A stretch of DNA of 64,000 nucleotides, taken from contig CM043966.1 in assembly GCA_014529385.2 (NCBI GenBank), positions 36,866,739 through 36,930,738 of the forward strand, written 5' to 3'. Position numbers and translations under genes: made by a program. Below, in pieces: positions 43,745-54,449 of the stretch. Below the pieces are notes generated by a model. It made no database searches. It was given only the letters and a program-made list of their open reading frames with translations, and was not told the DNA's origin. Origin of the DNA: Adiantum capillus-veneris (Eukaryota; Streptophyta; Polypodiopsida; Polypodiales; Pteridaceae). The stretch's first letter is position 1; every line of letters begins with the position of its first letter.

Positions 43745-44312
43745 TGCCACTTCTGCGAAAAGTCTGGGCATGAAGACAAGGATTGCTACTATATCAAGGG
43801 ATTGCGGCAAATACAACAAAGTCTAGGTCCTTCTCTCCAACGACAAGGGATAGCACCTGCATCCAACATGGTTTCACCCTATGGCCATCAAAACCCGATG
43901 CCACCTCTGCTGACAACACCTCCTATGCAAGGTATGTACTATGTACAACAACTTTGCATCCCCTAGCTTTTATCAGGCTAGTACTCCTTCAGTTCCCCAA
44001 AGCAGCATCCGGACCTATGCAGCAAGGGCCAAGACCACCTCGCCCCTCCAATAGGCCAATTTTGTGCTACAGGTGCGGGGAGTATGGACATTATCAGAGC
44101 AAATGTCCGTTGCCAGAAGGGTCCCCTCCTTGCCGACACTGCCTTGAAGCTAAGGATCACTATAGTAAGGACTGCCCAAAACACGAGCATCAACATCTGC
44201 AAGCACAAGCCAGAACCAGCAAGAGTTTACATTCCCAAAGGTTAACCTCATCACAATAAGCACCATTCCACAAGCCCCGCATTCCACTGTTGTAGTTGGC
44301 TCTCGAGACGAG

Positions 44313-45810
44313 TTGAAGAAGGTGAAAGAGCCTGCTGGTGTGCTCACACAGGCACAGAGAGCTGCTCTTGGTCTTAGCCTTCCTGGCGGTCCAACTTTTT
44401 TGTCGCCACTGACCCAAATGAGTCAAACTCTCTTAGTAGCTGGCAAACCAGCCGGTAGTGCCAAGAGCCAACCTACCTCTCTTCTATCAGATATTGATGG
44501 TGCTTTCATGGAAGCAGTAGAGGACTTGCAGAAGCTTAAGATACCAGAGCAAGATCTGATCAAAAGAGAGAATCCTACAGCAGAGTCTATCTTGAAAAAC
44601 ACCTTTCAGCAAGTGTCACTGTACGACATGCTTCGACTTGATGCAAATTTTCGAAGTGACACCCTTTCCATCATCCAGTCTCTGTATCCTGGTGCAGGGC
44701 CTAGCGGCGGGCACCTACCTGTACAGCCTTTGGAGTCCTACATGATTTCTTATCCAGCCGCTCCCCTCACTAACTACAAAAGTCCTCGTCTCACTATGTC
44801 TATTCTTGGGCATCAATTCTCAGGGGTCATAGTGGATGGTGGATCTGGGATCAATCTGATGCCAAAATTTACTATGTCGGCCTTAGGTCTGCAACCTACC
44901 CGCCCTGCTCCATTCACTGTTACATTACAGTCTACCCAATGGGCATAGTAGAGAAGGTGCCTCTGAAGGTACAAGACTTCACATTTAGCTTGGATTTTGT
45001 GGTGGTCAGTCTTCCTCAGGTGGAGGGAGGATTTCCTTTGCTTATTGGTAGACCATGGTTGCGGCATACTAAGGCACTTCATGATTGGGGAAACGACGCC
45101 ATGTGGATACATACTCCTGGCTCCCCATGCAACCAATTCGACTTGAAGGAGGTATGGATCCAGTGGTTCATCACAACTCATTGTCAGTACAGTCCAACCC
45201 CGACCCCAAGCAGCCCATCCTACCTGACGGGTCTGATAAAGACCTGCTGCTGCAATGGTTGGAAGCTACCACATCGATGCCATGCTATGTGGTCTCTATT
45301 CAAGCCTCTCCTGTGTCTGTAACACTCTCTCTCCCAGCTCCTCAGGCGGGCACCAGTGTCCCAAGCCCTACAGCAGAAAGTGTGCCAATCAAAGAAGTAA
45401 GTTGTTAGTCCATGATGCCCATGATTCAAGTGTTCCTCTGATGGAAGCCGCCGGCCTTGGTGAACCTATAACACATCACCGAAGGGGGAAGAAATCCCCT
45501 CTGCATGAGCTCGCCAATGATCTCCCCCTTCCTCTAACATCTCCTAGGTCTAACGCCCTGCCCCCTCTAAAACACTCTGCTATGTCTGTGTCTGAAGATT
45601 TACCCTTCGAGGAGCTTCCACCAGGATGGTTACAAGAAGAGTATGCAGAGTTTCCAATCGATCAAAAACCAGCTCATAATGTCTCGAAGCTCCAAGAGGC
45701 CGCTCACTTTTCAACTTCCGAAGCACCCTCCACAGTTACACCTCCTGACCCGGTCAAAAAAGTCAACCTGGGCGACCCTGACAACCCTCAGCACGTCCTC
45801 TTAGCACCTT
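44313..45810 (+). pseudogene. Element C protease region and linker to RT
   Basis: The aspartic protease motif VIVDGGSGINLMP (D at about 44835) is of the D-G-G-S-G type known from some plant Ty3 lineages. It is followed, after a frame change at about 44945, by EGGFPLLIGRPWLR and KALHDWGNDAMW. The linker then reads a P/S/L-rich stretch (PLMEAAGLGEPITHHRRGKK, LPFEELPPGWLQEEYAEF) to 45810, where the frame changes to the RT frame. The protease would cut the gag-pol polyprotein. Confidence 0.85.
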
Positions 45811-47131
45811 GGTTATGGGAGCATCCCACATTACAGTTTCTTTTATACACTCTTTTAAAGATGTTTTTGCTTGGTCCTACAAGGATTTGGAAGGGATCCC
45901 ACCAGAATTGGGTGTCCACACTATCCCTCTGGCTGAAGGGGCTAAGCCTGTCAAAGGCCAAGCTTACAAGCTCAACCTAAAGTATGCAGAGGCTATCAAG
46001 TCAAAGCTCGAAAAAATGCAAGAGACAGGGATCATTGTACCTGTGGAGCACTCTGAGTGGTTATCACCCATGGTGATAGCGCCTAAGAAGCAGTCCAATA
46101 GAATCCGAGTGTGCGTAGATTACCGCGCTCTGAACAAGGTAACTATCCCAAATGGTTTTCCCACACCTTTTACTGAGCGGGTGCTAGAAGATGTAGCAGG
46201 GCATGTATTGTACAGTTTCATGGATGGGTTCAGTGGATACAATCAGTTGGGCATCCATCCAGGTGGTCAGCTGAAAACGGCCTTCGTGACTCCCTGGGGT
46301 ATTTTTATCTACACTAGAATGTTGTTTGGGTTGAAAAACGCTCCACCTTCCTTCAATCAAGTAGTATATCTCATATTCTGTCCTTTACTTACGGATCATC
46401 TTCGCATCTTCATGGACGATATTTCGACCTTCTCAGGTGCTCAATGTTCAACCCCAGTGGAGAATCTAGAGGAGCAACTCGCTCAGCTCTCTGCTGTCTT
46501 CCTCAGGTGCAGAGAGGCGCGCCTAAAGCTCAATCCTAACAAATGTCATTTTTTGGTCACTGAGGGCACACTTCTAGGCCATGTGGTGTCTGCCAAAGGT
46601 TTAGCGCCTGACCCAGAGAAAATCGTGGCCATCTTGAAGTTACCACCTCCCAAAGGTGTTCAGAGTTTTGTAGGCCACACAGGCTATCATCGCAGGTTTA
46701 TACGAATGTATGCACAGGTGGCTCAACCATTGACCCGACTCACTAGTGCTACTGTACCCTTCAAATGGTCAAAACCGGAGGCTGAAGCATTTGCACACCT
46801 CAAAAAACGCCTCACTGAAGCACCTATTTTAGTGGCTCCAGATTGGTCTCTCCCTTTTCATGTGCATACTGATGCCAGCCAACTGGTTGTGGATGTTGTG
46901 TTGACTCAACCTAGTAAGGAGTACAACCTGGATCGCCCTGTTCACTATGCAAGTCGCCTACTCACCAAAGCAGAGCGCAACTACAGCACCACAGAAAGGG
47001 AAGGCTTGGCTATGGTGTATTCTTTACAAAAGTTTCGCCATTACTTGTTAAGGGTTCACTTCACTATTATCACGGATCATCATGCGCTACGCCATTACTT
47101 GTTGCAGGAAGAGTCTGGAGGTGGCTATTGA
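45809..47131 (+). CDS. Element C reverse transcriptase-RNase H
   Basis: A single open frame of 440 codons, the best preserved pol segment in the window. Residues 15-30 read FKDVFAWSYKDL, and 98-112 contain RVCVDYRALNK. The palm has FMDGFSGYNQ at 137-146, FGLKNAPPSF at 173-182 and the catalytic F-M-D-D at 201-204. The thumb region and LLGHVVSAKGL follow. RNase H has HVHTDAS, ERNYSTTEREGLA and ITDHHALRHYLL with the expected D-E-D residues. The frame ends at TGA 47129-47131, and integrase follows in another frame beginning at 47128. Although this segment is open, the flanking frameshifts make the whole gene inactive. Confidence 0.93.
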   Translation: MVMGASHITVSFIHSFKDVFAWSYKDLEGIPPELGVHTIPLAEGAKPVKGQAYKLNLKYAEAIKSKLEKMQETGIIVPVEHSEWLSPMVIAPKKQSNRIRVCVDYRALNKVTIPNGFPTPFTERVLEDVAGHVLYSFMDGFSGYNQLGIHPGGQLKTAFVTPWGIFIYTRMLFGLKNAPPSFNQVVYLIFCPLLTDHLRIFMDDISTFSGAQCSTPVENLEEQLAQLSAVFLRCREARLKLNPNKCHFLVTEGTLLGHVVSAKGLAPDPEKIVAILKLPPPKGVQSFVGHTGYHRRFIRMYAQVAQPLTRLTSATVPFKWSKPEAEAFAHLKKRLTEAPILVAPDWSLPFHVHTDASQLVVDVVLTQPSKEYNLDRPVHYASRLLTKAERNYSTTEREGLAMVYSLQKFRHYLLRVHFTIITDHHALRHYLLQEESGGGY

Positions 47132-48536
47132 TATTCCAAGAATTCGACTTCGAAGTAGTTCTTAGTCCAAGCAAGCGATACGTCATGGCCGACCATCTCT
47201 CTCTCATACATACAGGTGAGCCCAATACTGGGGTTGATGATGACTTTCCAGATAGTCATCTCTTTAAGGTCGACACTACCCCAAAATGGTATGAAGATGT
47301 GTTACATCTGCTCTCTACTGGCCTATATCCTGAGAATGCTTCTCCCTTGCAAAAAAGAAGACTCTTGTTGAAATCTAGACCCTTCTCTCTGATTGGCGGA
47401 CAGCTCTACAAATTTGGGCCAGATGGTGTGTTGCGCAAGTGTGTCTCTCATCATGAAGTAGACCACATTCTGGAAGATGCACACAGTGGTCCTATAGGTG
47501 GCCATTATCCTGGTCACATCACGGCGCAAAAAATCTTACAAACTGGCTTATGGTGGCCCTATCTTTTCAGAGATGCTATTGCTCGCGTCAAAATTTGTGA
47601 TGTCTGTCAGCGAAGTGCACCCAAGCCTAGCAAGCAATCCAATCGCCCTCTGCAGGTATCTATGGCGTGGTTGCCCTTTGAGCGATGGGGCTTGGACTTT
47701 GTTGGTCCAATCACTTCACCTGCTCAACCCGGCAATCGTAAGTATCTCCTAGTAGCAGCTGATTATGCAACAAAGTGGGACAAGGCGGTGGCTACCATGG
47801 ACTTTACAGCCGCCACTGTCGCAAAATTTTTGTATGAAAATATTTTTGCAGGTTTGGGTGCCCTCTGGAAATCACCAATGATCAAGGTAGTCATTTCGTC
47901 AACGACCTAATCTCCACACTCCTCACGAACTACAAGAATTTTCATCGCAAATCTTTCTCTTACTATCCTAGAGCAAATGGGCAAGCTGAGAGCACTAACA
48001 AAGTGCTAATCACGCTTCTCAAGAAAGCTTGTCACCTGCATCCAACTTCTAGGGCTCAGGCTATCCTCGGCACGGTTTGGGCTTATCGCACCTCCTTCAA
48101 GGCAATCACCAACTACTCCCCTTTCTAGCTAGCTTTCGGTTTAGAAGTAATTGCACCATATGAGTTCAACTCAGGTTCAGCAAGAGTGGGAAGTGTTCGC
48201 GTCACAGCGGGGATTGCTTCCGCAAACCTCTTTCGTCTCTCACAGTTACAAGAAAGCAAGATGTTAGCTTCACATCCTCTCCAAGTCGAGCAACTTCGCC
48301 GCAAAGCGTGGCATGATCGCCATCTCAGAAAGCCGAAAATAACGCTAGGAACATTGGCGCTACTCTATCAAGCGAAGTATCTGAAAAAAGCTAAGAAGCT
48401 AGTCCCAGCCTGGCCATGGCCATTCATGGTACAAGAAATTTTGCCACAAGGAGCAATCCAGTTAGTAACTTTGGACGGTGTTCCATTGCCGCTAGTAAAT
48501 GGCTCCAGAATCAAGTGCTATTATCCCTCTAAGTAA
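47128..48536 (+). pseudogene. Element C integrase
   Basis: The zinc region has the H-H-C-C pattern (DAHSGPIGGHYPGH, CDVCQR). The core follows with WGLDFVGPI (first D), then a frameshift at about 47860, then the second acidic segment near ITNDQGSHFVNDL and the E in NGQAESTNKVL. A TAG interrupts at about 48127. The C-terminal part (PAWPWPFMVQEILPQG) ends at TAA 48536. No chromodomain is seen, unlike elements A, B and E. Confidence 0.9.
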
Positions 48537-48654
48537 ACATCGGAGTAAACAGTCTACAGCCATTTCGCCAGCTGGTAAATGGCTCCAGAATCAAGTGCTA
48601 TTATCCCTCTAAGTAAACATCGGAGTAAACAATCTGCAGCCATTTCGCCAGCTG
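48495..48654. repeat. 80-bp tandem duplication at the integrase end
   Basis: GTAAATGGCTCCAGAATCAA and the following 60 bp are repeated at 48495 and 48575, duplicating the integrase stop region. Confidence 0.93.
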
Positions 48655-49195
48655 AAATCGTTATGCCTAATGATAATTCTCCCATTTCTCTTCTCCCCAC
48701 TACCTTCCCACCAAAACACCCGTTCTATTACTGTCTCTGCAACACTCTCAGTCTCTCTGCTATGCCTGTAGAAGTCTCCACAATTCCTCCTAAGGTATCC
48801 TTTCTCCACTGTAATTGGGATACTTGTCTCGAACTTCTTAAAATCCAGTCATTCTTTCTCCAAGTGTGAACCACATTTCTATCATGAGCATTTCTATCAT
48901 CGGCGTTGTTTTAGTGTCGTTTGACGTTCTTACTGGAATCTCTAAAGTTGAACTCCTCAGCTGGTCTGTTCTGTGATAATTTCTCCAAGTTCCCACGCTT
49001 CTCTCTGTAGCACGGAGTTGTCTGTCTCTAGTGTCCTGCCGCCCCCTACCCTGTGCCCTTTGGCCTTCCTTTGTTGTCTTTAAGGCAAATTTGACCTCTA
49101 CTTATTTCAAGGCGGCTCTAGTTGCAATCTCCTAATGAATCCCAACTCCAGGCCAAAGCTTTACTGGGCTCTGCAACTTATCAGTATAACCCATG

Positions 49196-49234
49196 TCTTG
49201 GTTGTTGTCTTGGTTGTTGTCTTGGTTGTTGTCT
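49196..49234. repeat. 13-bp triplicate CTTGGTTGTTGTC
   Basis: Three perfect tandem copies. Confidence 0.93.
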
Positions 49235-49254
49235 GTTATACTACAATGAGCCTG

Positions 49255-49945
49255 TGATGCCCTCTCTTTCTCCCAACTAGCCCCTCTCCCCCATATCGCC
49301 CCCTCTCTTCCAATTCGTACCTCCCTTTTCGCTTTTTCCCCTCTTCCCCAATCCGCCCATCTCCCAGTTCGCCCTTTTCTCATATTTCCCAATTCGTCCC
49401 CCCTCTCCATATTCGTCCCCCCTCCCAGTCCCAATTCGTCCCCCACCCCACTATCCCAATTCGTCCCCCTCCCCCTCACCAATTCGCCCTCTCCATATTC
49501 GTCCCCCCTCCCAGTCCCAATTCGCCCCTTCCCCTCACCAATTAGCCCTCTCCATATTCGTCCCCCCTCCCAGTCCCAATTCGTCCCTCCCCCTCCCCCA
49601 TTCGCCCTCTGCCAATTCGTCCCCCTCTCCCAACTCGTCCTCTTCTCCTCTTCCCCAATTCGTCCCCCTCTCCCCACTCGCCTTTTTTTTGCTCTGCCCA
49701 ATTCGTCCCCTCACCTCTCCCAATTCGTCCCCTTCCCTTTCTCCCAATTCGCCTCCCTCCCCTCTTCCAAACCGTCCCCTTCCCCTCTTCCCTAATTCGT
49801 TCCACCCTCTACCCCAATTCACCTCCCTCTCCATCTCTCCCAATTCGCCCTCTCCAAATTGGTTCCCCTCCCAATCCAACTCACCCTTTTCCCCCTACCC
49901 AACTGGTCCCCCTCACCAATTCGCCCTACCCCTCCCCTTGAAAAA
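49255..49945. repeat. Pyrimidine-rich minisatellite (CCAATTCGTCCCCCTC type)
   Basis: About 690 bp of C/T-rich plus strand in which CCCAATTCG recurs every 15-35 bp with variable C/T linkers. A longer unit (CTCTCCATATTCGTCCCCCC...CAGTCCCAATTCG) occurs at least three times near 49395, 49489 and 49549. Glycine/arginine/glutamate open frames on the minus strand are repeat artefacts. It lies between integrase and the downstream ORF of element C. Confidence 0.9.
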
Positions 49946-50351
49946 CTAGGCCGTCCGGGTTTGTCAAACGCAAACTCGACCTCTACCTTTTTTTTTAGCG
50001 GCTTTATTCGTGAGCCTTCCCTCCAAAGTAACCCTAATCACGCACATCTCTCGCCACTCTTCGCAATTCGACCGCTTGCCTCTTCGACTTCTTTCAGCAG
50101 TTCGGCTTCTTCGCTTCCGCTCCAACAAAAAGCAGTATACAGTAATTGAAGAGTTATCACATGTATGCAAGTGTGGATATGTATGCACTTGTGGATCAGT
50201 TTTTGAGTCTGTTCAGTGTCTAACGTTCTTCTAGCTCTGCATTGGAACAACTTCAGTCACTCGACAAGGTGTGCACATCAATTAGTGTCAAAAGATTTGC
50301 AATTATCATGGCAGATAGTAGCAAACCCTCCAGAAAGCAGTCAAGAAGCCA

Positions 50352-50356
50352 CCACC
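50352..50356. repeat. TSD of element E, left
   Basis: CCACC, identical to 59006-59010. Confidence 0.92.
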
Positions 50357-51412
50357 TGTCACAAGGATGTGGCAACTGCTAACCTTAGTTGTTGGCTTCT
50401 TTCCAATGATTTTTATTTAATTTTTGAGACCCTCTTTTTGAAGTTGCAAATGGTCGGACATTGTATGGCTAATGTGAACGGTAGTTTCAACCGCAGACGG
50501 GAAGTTGGTCTGCATTGGAACTCGTAAAGTAAAAGGATGTCTAGGCTCAGTTCAAGATCATGTAGGTACCCCCATCGCACTTAGCAAGTTGGTGGATACT
50601 AGGAAGTGAACTCAATAAAGGCATAAAGTCAAGGTGGGATCACCAACAGAAAGTATCCGATAGTTGGGCCACGTTGCACTTTCGAATGCGGTCCCAATGA
50701 GGATAGATGGTCAGATGACCAGTGGGAGCCCAACATAAGCATCTCCTAAAAATTAGGAAACTGCTATTTTGGGCCGTTAAATCTGTTCGCGTCATTAGCT
50801 TCAAAATGACAAGGGAAACATTTTATTACTCTGTTGCAAAGTCAATTGATGCACCAGTTGAGAGATTTTTAAGCAGGAAGCGCAGTGTGGGGAAATTGCA
50901 TGCATGAGTGCCAAGTGGCACTTTTTGGCCAATTTACCAAGTTTGGGAGAACAGAACTCGTAACTGACTTTTTGGAGCAGTTTTGGAGGCTGATAACTGT
51001 GATTTTCAGCCATTTCTCTCCATTTTTTGACCTTCCCGTGACTTTACCTAGGACTAAGGAGCTCATTTTCAGCATTACAAGGCATCAGATGCGTGTTTAC
51101 ATGGCTGTTTTGCTGCGTTTTCAACGATACGCAGGTTTTGGCAGCCATGGAAATCTTCCCCTATTTGCATCTATTTGTTCACACATGCATTACAAGTCAA
51201 GCATAGAAGAGGGGGCACTCGATTTATGCTAGGGGATGCTTCATTGAGAACCTGTCACAGGTTAAGAGCTATGGAGTGCTTTCTTTCCCTCCCATGTACA
51301 GTGTGGTGCTAGAGTGATGCCCTGCACGCTACACACTGCTCTCTCTCTCCCCTACGTGCATTTATGTGATGCCCCACAAAGGGCTCTTCATTTGACTGAT
51401 GTATAGCAGTGT

Positions 51413-51417
51413 GGGTT
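51413..51417. repeat. TSD of nested solo LTR, left
   Basis: GGGTT, identical to 52931-52935. Confidence 0.9.
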
Positions 51418-52930
51418 TGTAACTAAGTCAGACTTTGTAAATAATTAATTTATTTACGAGAAAAGAATTATCTAATTAGTTGTGTGCACACTAAAATAGA
51501 CCTAGCAGTTCTAAGGCCTCATGTGAGCCTAAATGCGGGCTGGAACACCTCAGAGGGACCTTAGCAGAAATTACCCTGAAGCCCTAGTGATTGAGAAATC
51601 GGGTCTTCAGAAAGGGGTAAGCAATAGCCTCAGATTTTAGGCTCAGAAAAATACGCGCGTCAGTACAAGCACATGAATGAGATGGGGTCCTTAGAATAGT
51701 GACCCTAAGGCTAATAAAGCTAATAAAGCCTTAGGGTAAGTTTCGTTAAATTAAATTTAACTGTCCGTGCTCGGGCAGGCGGCCGGACAAGTGTGAACAG
51801 GTAAAGGCGGTGCAGTGCCAGTGCGGCATTGCGCCGGCAGACCTTTGGTGTTCTCATAAAAGAATCATTGGTAGCATTTGTTAGTTAGTTGCACATTTTT
51901 AATTAATGAGCTAGAAGTTTTTAAAGTCAAAAGTTGAATGGTTTTTAAGTTTTTAAAGTAAGTGTGTCAAGTGGCACACTTACCAATGCAAACTAACTCT
52001 CTCTCACTCTCACTCTCACCCTCTCTCTCTTCCTAGCGCCCCCTCTCCCTTATGGCTATTTAGGAGGCCCTCCTCCCTCATTTTCAAGGCTGGCAGTGCA
52101 CCTACCCCCCCTAATGTGAGCGTGCTCTACGCGGTGGAGCCCTCCATTGAAGCTTGAGAGCAGCCCCTTGCGACATATGTGGTAGCCTTGTGCTCCCATT
52201 GTCAAGAACAAGGGATCTCACAGTCATAGACACCTTCTGGTGAAGTTTCATCGCGAAAAGTTGCCGTAGACGCTCTCTTAGCAGAGTGCGGCTGCTGTAA
52301 TTCTCTGTTTTCAGCCCCTAATCACCTCGATTAGGGCTGTTTTCAGCAAATCAGCCATAGAAATTCTCTTCTCTTTCCTTATCCTAAGTCTACACCAAGT
52401 TTGGCGCGATTCCATCGCGAAGAAGACCTCTGTTTCGGCGTAGGGGTGTGCACAGGTAAGAATTTCAGGTTATGTGCAGAAAATTACAGCAAGCATGTGC
52501 GTGTGCATTTTGCTTGTTTCTCTTTTGTGTTCGATGCATGAATGAATGAGCATGAAGGCAGCACATAACGGAAGATGGACTCTCCTCTGTGAGAGCTTCC
52601 GATGAGCTGTTTTGGAAGATAGACTCTCTTTTTGAGAGCTTTCAACCAGTCTCGCAGAAGATGGGAAATCCCCTAAGCAGAAAGAAAGTGGAAACACTTT
52701 CTCAGTCAGTAGTCCGAACAGAACAGAAGAAAGAATAGAGGACGGGCGTATGCCCCGTTCCTGTGCTTGTAAAGATTCTCCCTTAGTAATAAAGATATTC
52801 TCTTTATGGGGGGGGGACCAGCCCATCTTCTGGTCCCCAATGAAGTGTCAAGTTTTCTCGCTCCCTCTAATTCTCTTCAGTATTTGAAGTGCAATTAAAC
52901 GTCAGTTTACGCTTCCGTATTTTTGTGACA
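51418..52930 (+). mobile_element. Solo LTR inside LTR_A
   Basis: 1513 bp from TGTAACTAAGTC to TTTTGTGACA, flanked by GGGTT on both sides. The uninterrupted sequence is present in LTR_B and LTR_C. It has a CT-rich promoter-like part with GGCTATTTAGGAGG (about 52055) and AATAAAGATATTCTC followed by a run of nine Gs. The same motif order is found in the element A LTR, so the two are likely relatives. Confidence 0.9.
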
Positions 52931-52935
52931 GGGTT
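52931..52935. repeat. TSD of nested solo LTR, right
   Basis: GGGTT, matching 51413-51417. Confidence 0.9.
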
Positions 52936-53580
52936 CATGTTTTTGTGCTGAGGCAAGAGCCTCCTTGAGCAGGAACAGGGATAGCTTGCTGCTACTCCAA
53001 AGCAGGCACCGGTGAGGGTCATAACCTCACCGTAAAGGTGCAAATTCAGCCTGTGTATGCGCAGAAAATTGACTGTTTTTCAGCCATACGGACGCCAAAA
53101 CCCTTGGGAATCGTGTTCCACTGGCAAAGAACAGCTAGCTGGGGGACTATTTGGGGCTGAAAACAAGGCAAAAACCAGTAAATAAAGAGAGCTGAATTTA
53201 TTGTTTTTGGGCTGGAATCAGAGGGTATACACCAGTGAAAGTGAGTTCTAGCAGGGGAATTGGTTTCACGCAAGTTTTGGGGCTTTTGTGCTGCCAAAAT
53301 TTGGCCTAATCAGATAGTATCTAGAGGAATACAGGTAAAGGATTCCCAGGACTCTACTTTGTAATTTACTCTCTCAAAGAATAAAGAAATCCCAAAAGAA
53401 GCGCCAATTTTGGGGCCTACAGGTTGTCGGTGTCTACTCGGGGCATTCTCATTTCCGAGCCGTGTGTGTGGTTAAGTGTTAATTCCCGTCGCAGGTTTCC
53501 TTCGCACATTCTCTCTGTGTGTGTGTAAAGTAAGAATTTCGGGTGAAAGTCAACGCCTACCGCCCCACGGGCCGGTTTCA

Positions 53581-54449
53581 AGGTTCCATTGCCGGGATAT
53601 CAATCACTTTTTCCTCAAAGAGTGAGCCTTGGTTGTTTTGGGTAAAGACACAGAGTACAGGAACGCGGGATTATACTATGGCCGACAAAGAGCAGGACAT
53701 TATGGATCAGGGTTCCTCTTCACAGGACAAACAAGAAATTTTGCATGTTTGCCCTACCAAAAAGTGGTCAAATTAGGGCTGATTTTCTGCTGTGTTTTTA
53801 GGGTTTGCAAGTATGAACCAAGATGCGATAGGGAGAGGTCTCACGGTTGTAGATTGGCCAGTAGATCTCCTGCAGGAGTGATGTGGGTCTGCCAGGTGGC
53901 ACGCTGCTCGCCGATTCTGTGAGGCGATTGCTTGGATTCTTTGATGCATTGGTAAATCGTCTTGAAATTTGAGCTTACTTGCTCCTGGGTAGTACGCTAG
54001 AGTGTTGTGGAATTATGCTCGTTGGCTAAGGCAAGACCCTCTTGCACATGTAAAAAGTTAAGGGACAGGTTGCAAGATGCTATGTGCTGAAGTTCAAGAA
54101 CTATCCACCTATGGATGCAAAGTGGATGGAAGAGCATGAACTGTTAGAGTCACCAAATGTATTGCAGCTTTACCTTGAAGCCTTTGGGTTACAGCCTACC
54201 TATGCACCAACCCAACGTGTGCAAAGGAGGGGTAATGATAGAGCTAGCACATCATATGTACATATGAATTCAATGTAAAAGATGGAAATGACAAAAGTAT
54301 AAAGGTCTCATTAAGTCATTTGTATCAATTTGTTACGGCCTTTCTTGCGGATACATGCGATGATAAAAGAGTGCTAACAACACAAGATAATTAGTGGCAT
54401 GTATTTATGGTATGCAACCGAGGACGTTTGCGATTTCAAGAGGGGGTTA
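53581..54449 (+). pseudogene. Element E interior 1: gag start fused to chromodomain half
   Basis: The gag-like ATG at 53678 (MADKEQDIMDQGSSSQ) is followed after about 300 bp by unrelated spacer. At 54084-54278 comes the C-terminal half of a chromodomain (LKFKNYPPMDAKWMEEHELL, LQLYLEAFG) with a short tail. The entire capsid-to-integrase region is missing. It ends in the polypurine tract AGAGGGGGTTA. Confidence 0.85.

Larger units (their letters stand above)
42185..44259 (+). pseudogene. Element C gag with four zinc knuckles, split by a solo LTR
   Basis: A proline/serine-rich N-terminus leads into the capsid region (FPTFKGLSSEDADDHARRF, LADKWYSQFAENHF, EKVLDELANMVLQPEETF). A coiled coil with RELEALKLQ and IKRELEELRSQQ follows. 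Four CCHC-type knuckles come next: CSSCCSPRHPPQDC (43066-43107), one at 43745-43786 just right of the inserted solo LTR, CYRCGEYGHYQSKC (44065-44106) and a CX2CX5HX4C one at 44131-44175. Frames change at about 42480, 42770 and 43980. One or two knuckles are usual in plant gag. Confidence 0.85.
50357..53580 (+). mobile_element. Element E LTR_A (interrupted)
   Basis: Starts TGTCACAAGGATGTGGCAAC and ends GGCCGGTTTCA. It is about 1.7 kb once the inserted solo LTR (51418-52930) and its target duplication are removed. The poly(A)-region block is decayed here (AAGAAATCCCAAAAGAAGCG at about 53383). Confidence 0.9.

Noticed and set aside
49132-49879. Minus-strand G/R/E-rich proteins of up to 189 codons
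   Set aside because: They result from the CCAATTCGTCCCC minisatellite. Composition and periodicity follow the repeat.
50722-51232. Repeated 60-115 codon frames present three times (50.7, 54.8 and 57.7 kb)
   Set aside because: They fall within the LTRs of element E on both strands and only reflect the threefold LTR copy.
53046-53297. Minus-strand 83-codon frame in LTR_A
   Set aside because: The frame is in LTR sequence and is not preserved in LTR_B or LTR_C.
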